From VAZQ01 sp963753575 (GTDB lineage Bacteria > Pseudomonadota > Alphaproteobacteria > Rhizobiales > Xanthobacteraceae), in NCBI GenBank assembly GCA_963753575.1, contig CAVWCR010000003.1, positions 62,001-126,000 on the forward strand: a stretch of DNA of 64,000 bases, in the 5' to 3' direction. This document shows positions 26,800 to 36,578 of the stretch, in pieces (the first letter of the stretch is position 1; every line of letters starts with the position of its first letter). Made by a program: the position numbers and the translations under genes. Below the pieces are notes generated by a model, which did no database searches, was not told the origin of the DNA, and saw only the letters and a list, made by a program, of their open reading frames with translations.

Positions 26800-29700
26800 A
26801 TGCGGATCTCGCATTTCTTCATCGACCGGCCGATTTTCGCTTCCGTGCTCTCGATCGTGTTTGTGATCCTGGGCGCGGTGGCGTTCGTGCGTCTGCCGAT
26901 CTCCCAGTATCCCGAGATCGCGCCGCCGATCATCAACGTGACCGGCCAATATCCGGGGGCGAGCGCGGAAGTCGTGGCCTCGACCGTGGTGGCGCCGATC
27001 GAGGAGCAGATCAACGGCGTCGAGAACATGCTCTATCTGTCCTCGAACTCCACCGCGGACGGACGCTTCACGATCTCGGTCACCTTCGATCTCGGCACCA
27101 ATCTCGACATCGCGCAGGTGCAGGTGCAGAACCGCCTGAGCGTCGCGCAACCGCGGTTGCCGGCCGATGTCCGCAATATCGGCGTCACCGTCAACAAGAG
27201 CTCGCCCGACCTGATGATGGTCGTGCATCTCTATTCGCCCGACAAGTCGCGCGACACCCTTTTCATCTCGAACTTCGCCACACTCGAGATCAAGGATCAG
27301 ATCACGCGCGTGGAGGGCGTCGGCTCGATCACGGTGTTCGGCAGCCGCGACTACGCCATGCGGATCTGGCTCGATCCCGACCGCCTGCAGTCGCTCGGCC
27401 TGACTGCAAGCGACGTCACGCTCGCGTTGCAGGGGCAGAACGTCCAGGTCGCCTCGGGTGTGCTCAACCAGCCGCCGGTCGAGCATCCGGGCGCCTTCCA
27501 GATCGCGGTCAAGACGCTGGGCCGGCTCGCCGATCCGGAGGAGTTCGGCAACATCACGGTGAAGCGGACCGCCACGGCGGTGGTGCGGCTGAGGGACGTC
27601 GCCAGGGTCGATCTCGCGGCGCTCGACTATTCGTCGAACTCCTATCTCGATCGCGATCCGGCGGTCGCGCTCGCGGTGTTCCAGCGGCCCGGCTCGAATG
27701 CGCTCAAGACCGCCGAGGCGATCCGCAAGGCCATGGAGGGGTTGTCGCCGCGCTTTCCGCCCGGCGTGAAGTACACGATCGTCTATGACCCGACGCAGTT
27801 CATCCAGCAGTCGGTCGACGCGGTGCGCGATACCATCCTGGAAGCGATCCTGCTCGTCGTCTTGGTGATCGTGCTGTTCCTGCAGACTTGGCGTGCCGCG
27901 GTGATCCCCCTGGTTGCCATCCCGATCTCGCTCGTCGGCACTTTCTTCTTCATGGCGTTGTTCGGCTTTACGCTCAACAACCTGTCTCTGTTCGGTCTGG
28001 TGCTGGCGGTCGGCATCGTGGTCGATGACGCGATCGTCGTGGTGGAGAATGTCGAGCGCAACATCGCGGCGGGGTTTGCACCGCGCGAGGCCGCGATCAA
28101 GAGCATGGACGAGGTCGGCTCGGCGCTGATCGCGATCGCGCTGGTCTTGTGCGCGGTGTTCGTGCCGTCCGGCTTCATCACCGGCATTTCCGGGCAGTTC
28201 TACCGGCAATTCGCACTCACCATCGCGGGTGCGACCGTCATCTCGTTGATCGTGTCGCTGACTCTGTCGCCGGCGCTCTGCGCCCTCCTGCTCAGGCCGC
28301 ACGCAGCGCACGCGCCGCGCCTGTGGGAGCGGCCGGTGCGCGGGTTCTTCCGGCTCTTCAACGCGGGCTTCGAGCGGCTGGCCGGCGGCTATGAGTGGCT
28401 GGCGGCGCGCGTGGTGCGCTTTGCCTTGCTGATGCTGGTCGCCTACGTGAGCATCCTGGCGTTCGGTCTCAATGAGTTCCGCAAGACGCCCGTCGGCTTC
28501 ATTCCAAGCCTTGATCGCGGCTTTCTGATCATCGTCACGCAGCTGCCGCCCGGCGCCGCGCTTGCGCGCACCGACGATGTCAATCGTCGCGCCGTCGAGA
28601 TCGCGTTGCAGACGCCGGGCATCGCGCACGCGGTCAATATCGTCGGCTTTTCCGGCGCGACCTTCACGGTCGCTCCCAATGCCGGCGCGATCTTTGCCGT
28701 GCTCGAGCCGTTCGACGAGCGCGCCAAAGATCCGCGCAAGTCCTCCGGCGCGATCATCGGCGGGCTATACCAAAAGCTTGCCGCGATCCAGGAAGCGCAG
28801 ATCTTCGTGGTCGCGCCGCCGCCGGTGCAGGGCATCGGCAATGCCGGCGGTTTCCGCATGATGGTCGAGGACCGCGGCGGCCGCGGCACGCAGGCCTTGC
28901 AGGGTGCGGTCTATGCCATGATGGGACGCGCCGCGCAGACTGCCGGACTGACGCAGGTGTTCTCGTTCTTCGAAACCTCGACACCGCAGCTTTATCTCGA
29001 CATCGACCGCACCAAGGCGCAACTCCTCGGCGTGACCATGCCGGACGTGTTCACGGCGCTGCAGATCTATATCGGCTCCTCCTACGTCAACGACTTCAAC
29101 CTGTTCGGCCGCACCTTCCGGGTCACCGCGCAGGCGGACAGCGGCTACCGGCTCGATGCCAAGGACGTGCTCAATATCCGCGTGCGCAATGCGAGCGGCG
29201 ACACCGTGCCGCTTGCTTCCTTCACCACCGTGCGGGACGTGTCGGGTCCCTATCGGGTGCCGCGCTACAATCTTTATCCGGCGGCCGAACTCGACGGCGC
29301 GGCCGCGCCCGGTTACTCGCTCGGCCAGGCGATTGGCGTCATGGAAAAGCTGGCCGCCGAGACGCTGCCTGACGGCTTTGCGTACGAATGGACCACGCTC
29401 GCGTTCCAGCAGATCAGGGCCGGCAACACCGCGATGTTCGCCTTCGGGCTGGCGGTGATCTTCGTCTTTCTCGTGCTCGCCGCACAATACGAGAGCCTCA
29501 TGCTGCCGCTCGCGGTGATTCTGATCGTGCCGATGTGCCTTGTCGCCTCGATTGTGGGCGTCGTGCTGCGGGGCCAGGACAACAACATCCTGACGCAAGT
29601 GGGCTTCGTGGTGCTGATCGCGCTTGCGGCCAAGAACGCGATCCTGATCGTCGAGTTTGCCAAGCAGCTCGAGGACCGCGGGCGCGAGCGCCTTGCGGCG

Positions 29701-29967
29701 GCGGTCGAGGCGGCGCGGCTGCGCCTGCGCCCGATCCTGATGACCTCGCTCGCCTTCATCTTCGGCGTACTGCCGCTTGTCTGGGCGGTCGGCGCCGGCG
29801 CGGAGCTGCGCCAGACGCTCGGCACCGCGGTGTTCTCCGGAATGATCGGAGTGACTGCGTTCGGGCTCATCTTCACGCCGGCGTTTTATGTGGTGTGCCG
29901 CTGGATTGCATTGCGCCTGAGCGCGCAACGCCCAGCGCCCGCGCCGCCGCCGCGGCCGGCGGAATAG
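26800..29967 (+). CDS. RND multidrug efflux permease (HAE1, AcrB/MexF type)
   Basis: A 1,055-residue proton-driven efflux pump of full family length. It opens with the typical FIDRPIFASVLSIVFVILGA. The proton-relay aspartates lie in GIVVDDAIVVVENVERN. The duplicated fold shows two large periplasmic loops and twelve membrane segments; the second half repeats the pattern (LAAQYESLMLPLAVILIVP; FVVLIALAAKNAILIVEF). It works with the lipoprotein adaptor directly upstream. Substrates cannot be inferred. A long antisense open frame across it is a composition artefact. Confidence 0.95.
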   Translation: MRISHFFIDRPIFASVLSIVFVILGAVAFVRLPISQYPEIAPPIINVTGQYPGASAEVVASTVVAPIEEQINGVENMLYLSSNSTADGRFTISVTFDLGTNLDIAQVQVQNRLSVAQPRLPADVRNIGVTVNKSSPDLMMVVHLYSPDKSRDTLFISNFATLEIKDQITRVEGVGSITVFGSRDYAMRIWLDPDRLQSLGLTASDVTLALQGQNVQVASGVLNQPPVEHPGAFQIAVKTLGRLADPEEFGNITVKRTATAVVRLRDVARVDLAALDYSSNSYLDRDPAVALAVFQRPGSNALKTAEAIRKAMEGLSPRFPPGVKYTIVYDPTQFIQQSVDAVRDTILEAILLVVLVIVLFLQTWRAAVIPLVAIPISLVGTFFFMALFGFTLNNLSLFGLVLAVGIVVDDAIVVVENVERNIAAGFAPREAAIKSMDEVGSALIAIALVLCAVFVPSGFITGISGQFYRQFALTIAGATVISLIVSLTLSPALCALLLRPHAAHAPRLWERPVRGFFRLFNAGFERLAGGYEWLAARVVRFALLMLVAYVSILAFGLNEFRKTPVGFIPSLDRGFLIIVTQLPPGAALARTDDVNRRAVEIALQTPGIAHAVNIVGFSGATFTVAPNAGAIFAVLEPFDERAKDPRKSSGAIIGGLYQKLAAIQEAQIFVVAPPPVQGIGNAGGFRMMVEDRGGRGTQALQGAVYAMMGRAAQTAGLTQVFSFFETSTPQLYLDIDRTKAQLLGVTMPDVFTALQIYIGSSYVNDFNLFGRTFRVTAQADSGYRLDAKDVLNIRVRNASGDTVPLASFTTVRDVSGPYRVPRYNLYPAAELDGAAAPGYSLGQAIGVMEKLAAETLPDGFAYEWTTLAFQQIRAGNTAMFAFGLAVIFVFLVLAAQYESLMLPLAVILIVPMCLVASIVGVVLRGQDNNILTQVGFVVLIALAAKNAILIVEFAKQLEDRGRERLAAAVEAARLRLRPILMTSLAFIFGVLPLVWAVGAGAELRQTLGTAVFSGMIGVTAFGLIFTPAFYVVCRWIALRLSAQRPAPAPPPRPAE

Positions 29968-30199
29968 CGCGCAACCAAAAATTCAGCACGTTAACCCCCG
30001 TCGTGGGCGGACGAAGGCGTCCCTGCGCGCGCCAATTACCTGTTCTTAATTCTGAATCTGTTTCGTGCGCGGGAACCGCCTGGTGGCAATGCACCATTAA
30101 GGCGGGCCGGTTAATTAAATCGGATCAGCAATGCGCAATCCGGGCTGAGCACAAGCTCGATGCGCGTCGGCGAAAGTTTCATCGGTCGGGGGGCCTGTG

Positions 30200-30937
30200 A
30201 TGCGTAGCAACTCGTTGTCGTTGTCGGCGCTTGTGGTGGTAGCGTCAGTGGGCGCCGCAGCGGCAGCCGACATGCCGATCAAGGAACCGGTCGCGCCGGA
30301 GAAGATCGAATACGGCAATCTCTATTTCGGCGTCGATTGGACCTCGCACCGGAGCCTGGCCGGCTACATGGGCGTGCTGTACGCGCCCTATGGAATGGAG
30401 CAGTCGGGTATTCGTCTCGCGGCCTTCGGTCTCGGCGGGCGATACAAATATGCCGGCGATGCCGACACATTCACGGGCAGGTTCACTTCCGTCGATGCGA
30501 CGGTGGGCTGGAGCAACGTCTTCAACAACGGTGCGCTCACGCTTTCCGTGGGCGTCAACTACCAGGACCATCGGGTCAAGCCGTTCGATCCGAGCAATTC
30601 GGTACAAGGTGCCAAGACCGGCTTCAAGGTCGAGGGCGACCTGTGGGTCAACCCGACTGAAAAAACCTTGGTCTACCTTTTGGGTTCGTATTCGACCGCG
30701 TTTGACACGTACTACGGCATCGGCCGGCTCGGCTATGACTTCATCGGCTCGGGCGTGTTCGTGGGTCCGGAAGTGGGCGGGCAGGGCAACGACCGCACCG
30801 ATCAGTTTCGCGTCGGCGCGCACCTCACCGGCATCCCGCTGGGCACCGCAAAACTCGGGGTTTCCGGCGGCTGGATGCGCGAGCGTGGTGATGGCGACGG
30901 CTGGTACGCGACCGGGAACGTTGACTTCACGTTCTGA
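30200..30937 (+). CDS. BcsS-like outer-membrane protein
   Basis: A 245-residue secreted protein with a signal peptide (LSALVVVASVGAAAAAD), an alternating beta pattern and a terminal aromatic residue, as in outer-membrane barrels. The segments GVLYAPYGMEQSGIRLAAFG, YQDHRVKP, GPEVGGQGNDRTDQFRVGAH and GGWMRERGDGDGWYATGN match my memory of the BcsS family that accompanies cellulose synthase operons in rhizobia. A near copy lies at 31249. Both precede a cellulose-synthase-like GT2, which suggests export or anchoring of a secreted polysaccharide. A GTG at 30197 is an equally close start. Confidence 0.72.
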   Translation: MRSNSLSLSALVVVASVGAAAAADMPIKEPVAPEKIEYGNLYFGVDWTSHRSLAGYMGVLYAPYGMEQSGIRLAAFGLGGRYKYAGDADTFTGRFTSVDATVGWSNVFNNGALTLSVGVNYQDHRVKPFDPSNSVQGAKTGFKVEGDLWVNPTEKTLVYLLGSYSTAFDTYYGIGRLGYDFIGSGVFVGPEVGGQGNDRTDQFRVGAHLTGIPLGTAKLGVSGGWMRERGDGDGWYATGNVDFTF

Positions 30938-31248
30938 TCTAGGGATCTCCGCCCATGCGACTTGCGGCTGTGCTCGATGGAGCGCGGCCGTGCCGTGCTG
31001 ATTCGGCCAAGCCTGCCAGCCGGTTTCCCCCTCGCCGGCACGGTTGACGGGCCAAAAGCCGCCGGTCGATGCAGGGCGCGTTGGATGTCGTTGCGCATTG
31101 GCAACATGCCTGAGAAATCAACAGTGATCCGTTCACGCGGTTGGTGGCGACTCTTGTTCGAGTTGGCCGAAATGCGTACCCTGATACAGGGGCTTAGTGT
31201 TGCGTGCGACCCTGAATTTCTAAACCCGTGATCGGGTTGGGGGCACGC
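30938..31248. other. Intergenic region between the two BcsS-like genes
   Basis: About 310 bases separating the tandem copies. Short frames here have no ribosome site or family pattern. The last 20 bases hold the ribosome site (TTGGGGGC) of the second copy. No terminator-like hairpin with a T run is obvious, so transcription could continue through. Confidence 0.4.
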
Positions 31249-32002
31249 ATGACGCGCGGCTTTTCTTCCTTTTGGCTATCTTTACTGGTGATCGCTGCGG
31301 CAACGAACGCCGCGTGTGCGGCCGATCAGGCCATCATCACAAAGGCGCCTCCGAAGGCGGAAGTCACCGAATACGGCAACCTTTACTTCGGGGTCGACTG
31401 GACGTCGCACCGGAGCCTGGCCGGCTATATGGGCGTGCTCTATGCGCCGAATGGAATGGACGTGTCAGGCATTCGAACTCGCAGCCTTCGGTCTGGTCGG
31501 GCGCTACAAATATCATGGCGGCGACGGTGAAGGGTTCACCGGGAATTTTGTCGCCGCCGACGCTCTGGTGGGATGGAGCAAAGTCTTCGACAACGGCGCA
31601 TTCACGCTTTCCGTGGGCGGCAACTACCAGGACCATCGTCTCAAGCCATCCGACCCCAGCAATTCGGTCGTGGGATCGAAAACCGGTTTCAAAGTGCAGG
31701 CTGATCTGTGGGTCAATCCCACAGAGAGAACCCTGATCTTCATGCTGGGATCGTACTCGACTGCGTTTGACACCTACTACGCGATTGGAAGGTTTGGTTA
31801 CGATTTCACGGGGTCGGAGGTGTTCTTCGGGCCGGAAGTGGGCGGGCTTGGCAACGACCGCACCGACCAGCTCCGCGTTGGCGCCCATCTTACCGGGATC
31901 AAGCTGGGTCCTGGCAAGGTCACGGTGTCGAGCGGCTGGATGCGTGAGCGCGGCGAAGGCGGCGGATGGTACGCCGCGGGCAATATCGACTTCTCGTTCT
32001 GA
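31249..32002 (+). pseudogene. Second BcsS-like outer-membrane protein, frameshifted
   Basis: A tandem paralogue of the 30200 gene, with about 250 residues once one base is removed. The signal peptide (LSLLVIAAATNAACAAD) and the shared YGNLYFGVDWTSHRSLAGYM block are in the first frame. The rest (LAAFGLVGRYKYHGG to the final GNIDFSF) is in the next. The break is at 31474-31476, where CGAACTC stands in place of CGACTC; the first copy reads GIRLAAFG across this point. Apart from that, conservation is high to the last residue, so selection seems to have kept it until recently or the base is a sequencing error. A clear terminator follows at 32024. Confidence 0.72.
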
Positions 32003-32023
32003 TCGACAGACTTCCTGCATTGG

Positions 32024-32057
32024 CGCGGCCGCCGACCTCGGCGGTCGCGTTTTTTTT
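32024..32057 (+). terminator. Rho-independent terminator after second BcsS-like gene
   Basis: An 11-bp GC stem with one G-T wobble (32024-32034 with 32039-32049) and a four-base loop, followed directly by eight T residues. It ends the BcsS-like unit about 20 bases after the stop. The following ~240 bases up to the GT2 gene are AT-rich and probably carry a separate GT2 promoter. Confidence 0.85.
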
Positions 32058-32300
32058 GTGGGCCACCCGACAGAAGGCGGTGGCTCAGCACTTGGTCGTT
32101 TTCAGTTTGCTTGTGATGGGTCGGTGCTCTTAACGATGGCTCCAACTGTCAACCTGAATAATCAAAGTTAATACTTCTAGTCTTCCAGATTAATATTTAA
32201 ATTTCACTTCGATTTTGAGTATCGATTGGCTCGCATTTGAATAAATACTAGGGCTGTCGCGCTGCTTAACGAACCCTAAACCAAGCTTGCGGCGGCGCAG

Positions 32301-34637
32301 ATGTTCAATTTCCTCCCGCGCGTATGCGCGCGTGCACGCATCGAGATCGTCATCAATCTCGTCATGCTGGTCGTGACGATGGGGGCGTTCGTCCTGTTTT
32401 TCGTTGAGAACTATCTCAACAGCCGGGGCATCCTGACCCAATTCCTTCCCGGCTCCGGAGCCGAGCGCGCCGTTTACAATTTGATTTTTGCGGTCTTCAT
32501 GTTCGGGAGCTTCACCTACCAGGTGTCGCGGTTCTCGTTCTTCTGGAACGTGCGGGCGAAGACCCGGGCGGCGCGGGAAGGGCTCGCACGCTTCCTTAGC
32601 CGCAAGCGCGCGGTGCCGCGGGTCGAGATCCTGGTTCCGAGCTATCGTGAAGAGAGCCACGTGATCTGGCAGACCTTGATGTCGGCCGCGCTGGGCGACT
32701 ACCCCGACCGCGGGGTCGTGCTTCTCCTCGACAATCCGCCGAATCCGTCCAATCGCGCGGACCGCGACCTTCTGCTGTCGTCGCGCGCGCAGGTCGAACT
32801 CATCAACGACATGCTGGCGCCGATCGCCGAGCATTTCGCCGCGGCCGTGGACGAATTCCGCGCGCGGGTGCCGGCAGAGGTCGACCTGCGAGCGGCGGCC
32901 GCAACCGCTGCGTACCTGCGGGAGAGGGCGGCGCAGTGGCTCGAACGCATTGCGGCGGAGGTCGATGCGGGAGCGTTCGGCGGCACCAACGATCACACCC
33001 GCGCGTTCTTCGTCGCCCGCATCCTGCGCGAACCGGCGCAAACGCATCGCGCGCGGGCGGGCGAACTGCGCGAGAACCCGCAATCCTTCGAGCAGATCGC
33101 ATCCGAGTTCGATACCCTGTCGACGATGTTCAAGGCACGGGTCTCGCTGTTCGAGCGCAAGACCTACGTCAATCTCTCGCATGTGCCGACCAAGGCGGCC
33201 AATCTCAACTCCTATATCTCGATCATGGGGCGCAGCCTGACGCCAAGGCTCAGCCCCAAGGGTCTGCAGCTCGTCGACGTCGAGGCGGATGCCGCGCCGC
33301 ACGACCTCATCGCGCCGCCGGACGCCAGGTACATCATCATCCTGGATGCTGACAGCTTCCTGCTGCGCGACTACGCGACCGCGATGATTGCCGCGATGGA
33401 GAGCCCGGAGAACGAGCGGGCTGCGGTCATGCAGACACCCTACACGGCGATTCCCGACACGCCCCATGTGCTGGAGCGGACCGCCGGCGCGACCACCGAT
33501 ATCTACTTCTACGTCACCGAAGGCATGGGTTTCGCGAACGCGGGCTTCTGGGTGGGAGCGAGTGCCACCATCCGCAAGCAGGCGCTCCTCGACATCGCCA
33601 CCCATCACAAGGAGCGCGGTTATGTGTTCCCGGCCTACATCCAGGACACGACCGTCATCGAGGACACCGGCGCCACCATCGACCTGATCAGCCGCGGCTG
33701 GCGGGTCGAGAACTATCCGGCGCGGCTCTCCTATAGCGCCACGCCGTCGGACTTCGGCGCGCTGGTGGTGCAGCGGCGACGCTGGGCGAACGGCGGCCTG
33801 ATTATCCTGCCGAGCCTGCTGCGCCATCTGAGCAAGGTGCAGCCGACGTTGCGCAACGTCCTGTCGGGCCTGCTGCGCATCCACTACCTCATCATGCCGG
33901 CCTGCATCTCGATCTCGATGCTGGTGATGCTGATCTATCCGTTCGATTTCAAGCGGGTCAGCAGCTGGATCTATCTTACGCTGCCGCCCTATCTCTACCT
34001 GGTGTGCCGCGACCTCAAGTTTACCGGTTATCGACGGCGCGAGATCGTCCGTGCCTATGCGCTGTTTCTGGTGTTATTGCCGGTGGTGCTGACGGGAGTG
34101 GCGAACTCGCTCATCCAGCTCGTCTTCGGCGTCAAGGCGCAGTTCGGCCGCACCCCCAAGATCGATCACCGGACCGCGATCCCGCTCACCTGCACGGCCG
34201 CGATTCTGGCGCTGTTCGGCTGGTCGATGACGATCTCATACGCTGACTTCCTGCGCGGCGACGGCCTGCACGCCGTGTTCGCGTTCTCGAACGTCTTTGC
34301 GCTCGGTTATGGAATCCTGGCGCTGATCGGGCTCGGCGCGATCGGCGAGGACTTCGCGAACGCAATTGCCGGCCTGTTCCGCAGGGTCTCGTCCTGGCTG
34401 CTGCCGCGTCCAGCGACCGAGGCTCCTGTTGTGGAGGCTCCGGCGTTGCGCGTGCTGGCGCGTGAGTTGGCACCGCCGACACAAGGGCATGCGCTCACGT
34501 TTCGCGCACTGTCGCCCGCCGACTTGCCGTACATCGCTGCTGCCTCGCTGCAGCCCGGCCGCCAAGCCGCTAACGACCGGCACGCCGGTCGCGGCTACGA
34601 CGGAGGAACCGCTGATCGAAAAAAGTCAGTCACATGA
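32301..34637 (+). CDS. Processive GT2 family glycosyltransferase (cellulose/chitin synthase-like)
   Basis: A 778-residue membrane synthase. Two N-terminal membrane segments (VINLVMLVVTMGAFVLFFV; AVYNLIFAVFMFGSFTYQV) precede the GT-A domain. Catalytic blocks are in order: VEILVPSYREESHV, the DxD motif (Asp349-Ala-Asp351), an acidic Glu454-Asp455, and QRRRW (491-495), the hallmark of processive beta-glycan synthases such as BcsA and NodC. At least four C-terminal membrane segments follow. Between the first acidic strand (LLLDNPPN) and DxD lie about 200 residues, much more than in BcsA, with a helical insert. The deacetylase gene overlaps or abuts its stop, so the polymer is plausibly an N-acetylated sugar. 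The polymer itself is inferred. Confidence 0.85.
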   Translation: MFNFLPRVCARARIEIVINLVMLVVTMGAFVLFFVENYLNSRGILTQFLPGSGAERAVYNLIFAVFMFGSFTYQVSRFSFFWNVRAKTRAAREGLARFLSRKRAVPRVEILVPSYREESHVIWQTLMSAALGDYPDRGVVLLLDNPPNPSNRADRDLLLSSRAQVELINDMLAPIAEHFAAAVDEFRARVPAEVDLRAAAATAAYLRERAAQWLERIAAEVDAGAFGGTNDHTRAFFVARILREPAQTHRARAGELRENPQSFEQIASEFDTLSTMFKARVSLFERKTYVNLSHVPTKAANLNSYISIMGRSLTPRLSPKGLQLVDVEADAAPHDLIAPPDARYIIILDADSFLLRDYATAMIAAMESPENERAAVMQTPYTAIPDTPHVLERTAGATTDIYFYVTEGMGFANAGFWVGASATIRKQALLDIATHHKERGYVFPAYIQDTTVIEDTGATIDLISRGWRVENYPARLSYSATPSDFGALVVQRRRWANGGLIILPSLLRHLSKVQPTLRNVLSGLLRIHYLIMPACISISMLVMLIYPFDFKRVSSWIYLTLPPYLYLVCRDLKFTGYRRREIVRAYALFLVLLPVVLTGVANSLIQLVFGVKAQFGRTPKIDHRTAIPLTCTAAILALFGWSMTISYADFLRGDGLHAVFAFSNVFALGYGILALIGLGAIGEDFANAIAGLFRRVSSWLLPRPATEAPVVEAPALRVLARELAPPTQGHALTFRALSPADLPYIAAASLQPGRQAANDRHAGRGYDGGTADRKKSVT

Positions 34638-34657
34638 GGTCAATGAAGGAGCAGATC

Positions 34658-35440
34658 ATGAGACGCGGTAGCACTCTCGCTTTGGTCACGTCCCTGCTGG
34701 TTGGATCCGCCACCGTTGCGGCTGCCAGCGACTGTCCCGATCCCAAGGCGCTCGGGACCAGCCGGACGCTGACGGTCGATCCACGAGCCTTCCCGCTCGT
34801 CGGCAAGGACCAGTACGAGGAGACGCTCGCGCTCAAGAACCACGAGGTCGTGCTTACGTTCGACGATGGTCCGTCGTCGCCTTACACCGAAATGGTGTTG
34901 GGGGCGCTTGCCGCCGAATGCGTGAAGGCGACCTTCTTCGTGCTCGGCGAGAACGTGGTGGACGACCCCGAACTGGTACGCCGCGTCGCCAAGGAGGGGC
35001 ATTCGATTGGAACGCACGCGTTCGAGCATGTCGAACTCGACAAGCTTCCCATTGAAGATGCCAAGAAGCAGATCGACCGCGGCATCAAGGCTGCGACCGA
35101 GGCACTGCAGGGCGGCGCGCTGGCGCCCTTCTTCCGCGCTCCGATGCTCTCGCTCTCGCCGCAGCTCATCAAGCACATCGTCTCGCGCGGGCTCATGATC
35201 TGGAGCATCGACGTCAATTCGTTCGACTGGGACGGACACACCGAAGAGCAGGTGATCGAGGACACGATCAAGAGCCTCGAAAAGGTCGGAAAGGGTATCG
35301 TGCTCATGCATGACATCCAGCCCGTCACCGCTCGCGCCCTGCCGCTCTTCCTCGAAGAGCTCAAGCGCCACAATTTCCATGTCGTCCACGTGGTCCCGGC
35401 CGCTTCCAAGGGCAAGAAAACGGCGGAGATCGTTCGATAA
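34658..35440 (+). CDS. Secreted polysaccharide deacetylase (NodB homology domain)
   Basis: A 260-residue metal-dependent deacetylase with signal peptide (STLALVTSLLVGSATVAAAS). The carbohydrate-esterase-4 motifs are all present: TFDDGP (67-72), the zinc-binding His120 and His124 in GTHAFEH, RAPM, DVNSFDW and the final LMHD. It should remove N-acetyl groups from a polymer outside the cytoplasm. I place the start at 34658 because AAGGAG lies six bases before it; the frame also has an ATG at 34634 that overlaps the GT2 stop (ATGA). Translational coupling to the synthase is likely. A paralogue is at 36747. Confidence 0.9.
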   Translation: MRRGSTLALVTSLLVGSATVAAASDCPDPKALGTSRTLTVDPRAFPLVGKDQYEETLALKNHEVVLTFDDGPSSPYTEMVLGALAAECVKATFFVLGENVVDDPELVRRVAKEGHSIGTHAFEHVELDKLPIEDAKKQIDRGIKAATEALQGGALAPFFRAPMLSLSPQLIKHIVSRGLMIWSIDVNSFDWDGHTEEQVIEDTIKSLEKVGKGIVLMHDIQPVTARALPLFLEELKRHNFHVVHVVPAASKGKKTAEIVR

Positions 35441-35603
35441 GACGCATCGCGACGCTCGGGCTTCAGATCCGGCAAGGTGCCGGCTGCCGGCAGGCGGCCG
35501 GCACGTCGTTTCGGGGATGCGCAGGCGAGGGTGGCCGACCTTGACAGGCTTGGCCGCGCAACCGAAATAGCGCATCGCAGCGGCGCGAATCGATTCAATT
35601 CAA

Positions 35604-36578
35604 ATGAAATACCTCCTGCCAATCGCTGTCGGTCTGGTGGTCGGCCTAGTGCCGGGCAGCACCAATGGCATTGCCCAGACGTCGTGCATGCTCCCGCAAA
35701 GCTTCAACGATCCGCACCGCGTTATTCACGACACGGGATCGCTGGTTTGGGTGCGGCCGCTGAACGTCGACGCCGACGGCGCGCCCAATGCCTATCATCG
35801 TGACGATCCGCATGGTCGTAAAGGGCTCGCAATCGAATACCTCGGCAATGGCATGACCATCAGCCGCGATGATAAGGACATCCCGTTTGAGCCTGACGAA
35901 CGCGACAATTCGGCGTGGTTGGACGCCTACAAGAAAATCGTCCGCAACGGCTGGGAAGCGCCGCCCGGCTATTCCGTGGACATCTACGGCTTCGCCCAGG
36001 ACGAAGCCGGGAGAGTCTGTGTGACGAAGCAAGGCAGGCTTATCTCGGCCACCAGCTTGGTGCTCAATCGGCAGGCGCGGCGTTGCGATCCGAAACGTTA
36101 CCTTGACGCTCGGAAGTTTCCGGGGATTGTGGTGCCGAACCGTGACACCGACGACGGGGCTGCCGAAGAGGGCGCTGATTCGGAGGTGGCGCCGCCGTTT
36201 GCCGAGCGCGGCGTCCGGCGGGGCGATCTCGCGGTCGTCTACAATCCCGAGACCAAACTTTGGAAAGGCGCATTGCTTTATGACACCGGGCCGCGCCACC
36301 TGCTTGGCGAGGGCTCCATCCGGCTGGTCATGAATCTGCGCGGCACTAAGCGCGTTCCGACCTCGGGGGATGAGACCAATTCCATGGCGCTGGCCGAGTC
36401 GTTCACGGTGCTGTTTCCTGGCAGCGTATCCGATCTCGGTCCGCGGCAGAGCTGGACGCCCGAAAAGATTGAGCGCGCCGCCGCTGAGCAATTCAAGCAA
36501 TGGGGCGGCGGGACCGAGGCGGGTGCGGTCCAGCGGCTCTTGAGTTGTGCGGAAGATTATAAGCAGCGCGAGCGCTGA
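35604..36578 (+). CDS. Secreted GH75 (chitosanase)-like protein
   Basis: A 324-residue protein with a signal peptide (LLPIAVGLVVGLVPGSTNG). The pattern matches what I recall of glycoside hydrolase family 75: an N-terminal NVDADGAPNAYHRDDP block, LAIEYLGNG, a middle PKRYLDARKFPGIVVP segment, then RRGDLAVVYNP and ALLYDTGPRHLLGEGSI. Asp227 and Glu236 in the last block sit where the family's two catalytic acids lie. GH75 enzymes cut chitosan. Its place between two deacetylases and after a GT2 synthase fits trimming or release of a partly deacetylated polymer. The C-terminal ~60 residues are extra. Family assignment is by memory only. Confidence 0.62.
   Translation: MKYLLPIAVGLVVGLVPGSTNGIAQTSCMLPQSFNDPHRVIHDTGSLVWVRPLNVDADGAPNAYHRDDPHGRKGLAIEYLGNGMTISRDDKDIPFEPDERDNSAWLDAYKKIVRNGWEAPPGYSVDIYGFAQDEAGRVCVTKQGRLISATSLVLNRQARRCDPKRYLDARKFPGIVVPNRDTDDGAAEEGADSEVAPPFAERGVRRGDLAVVYNPETKLWKGALLYDTGPRHLLGEGSIRLVMNLRGTKRVPTSGDETNSMALAESFTVLFPGSVSDLGPRQSWTPEKIERAAAEQFKQWGGGTEAGAVQRLLSCAEDYKQRER

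Noticed and set aside
25561..28629. A 1,022-residue open frame on the minus strand across the RND adaptor and pump genes
   Set aside because: It is antisense to two clear efflux genes. Its protein is Arg/His/Asp-rich with no domain, as expected from GC-rich third positions read backwards.
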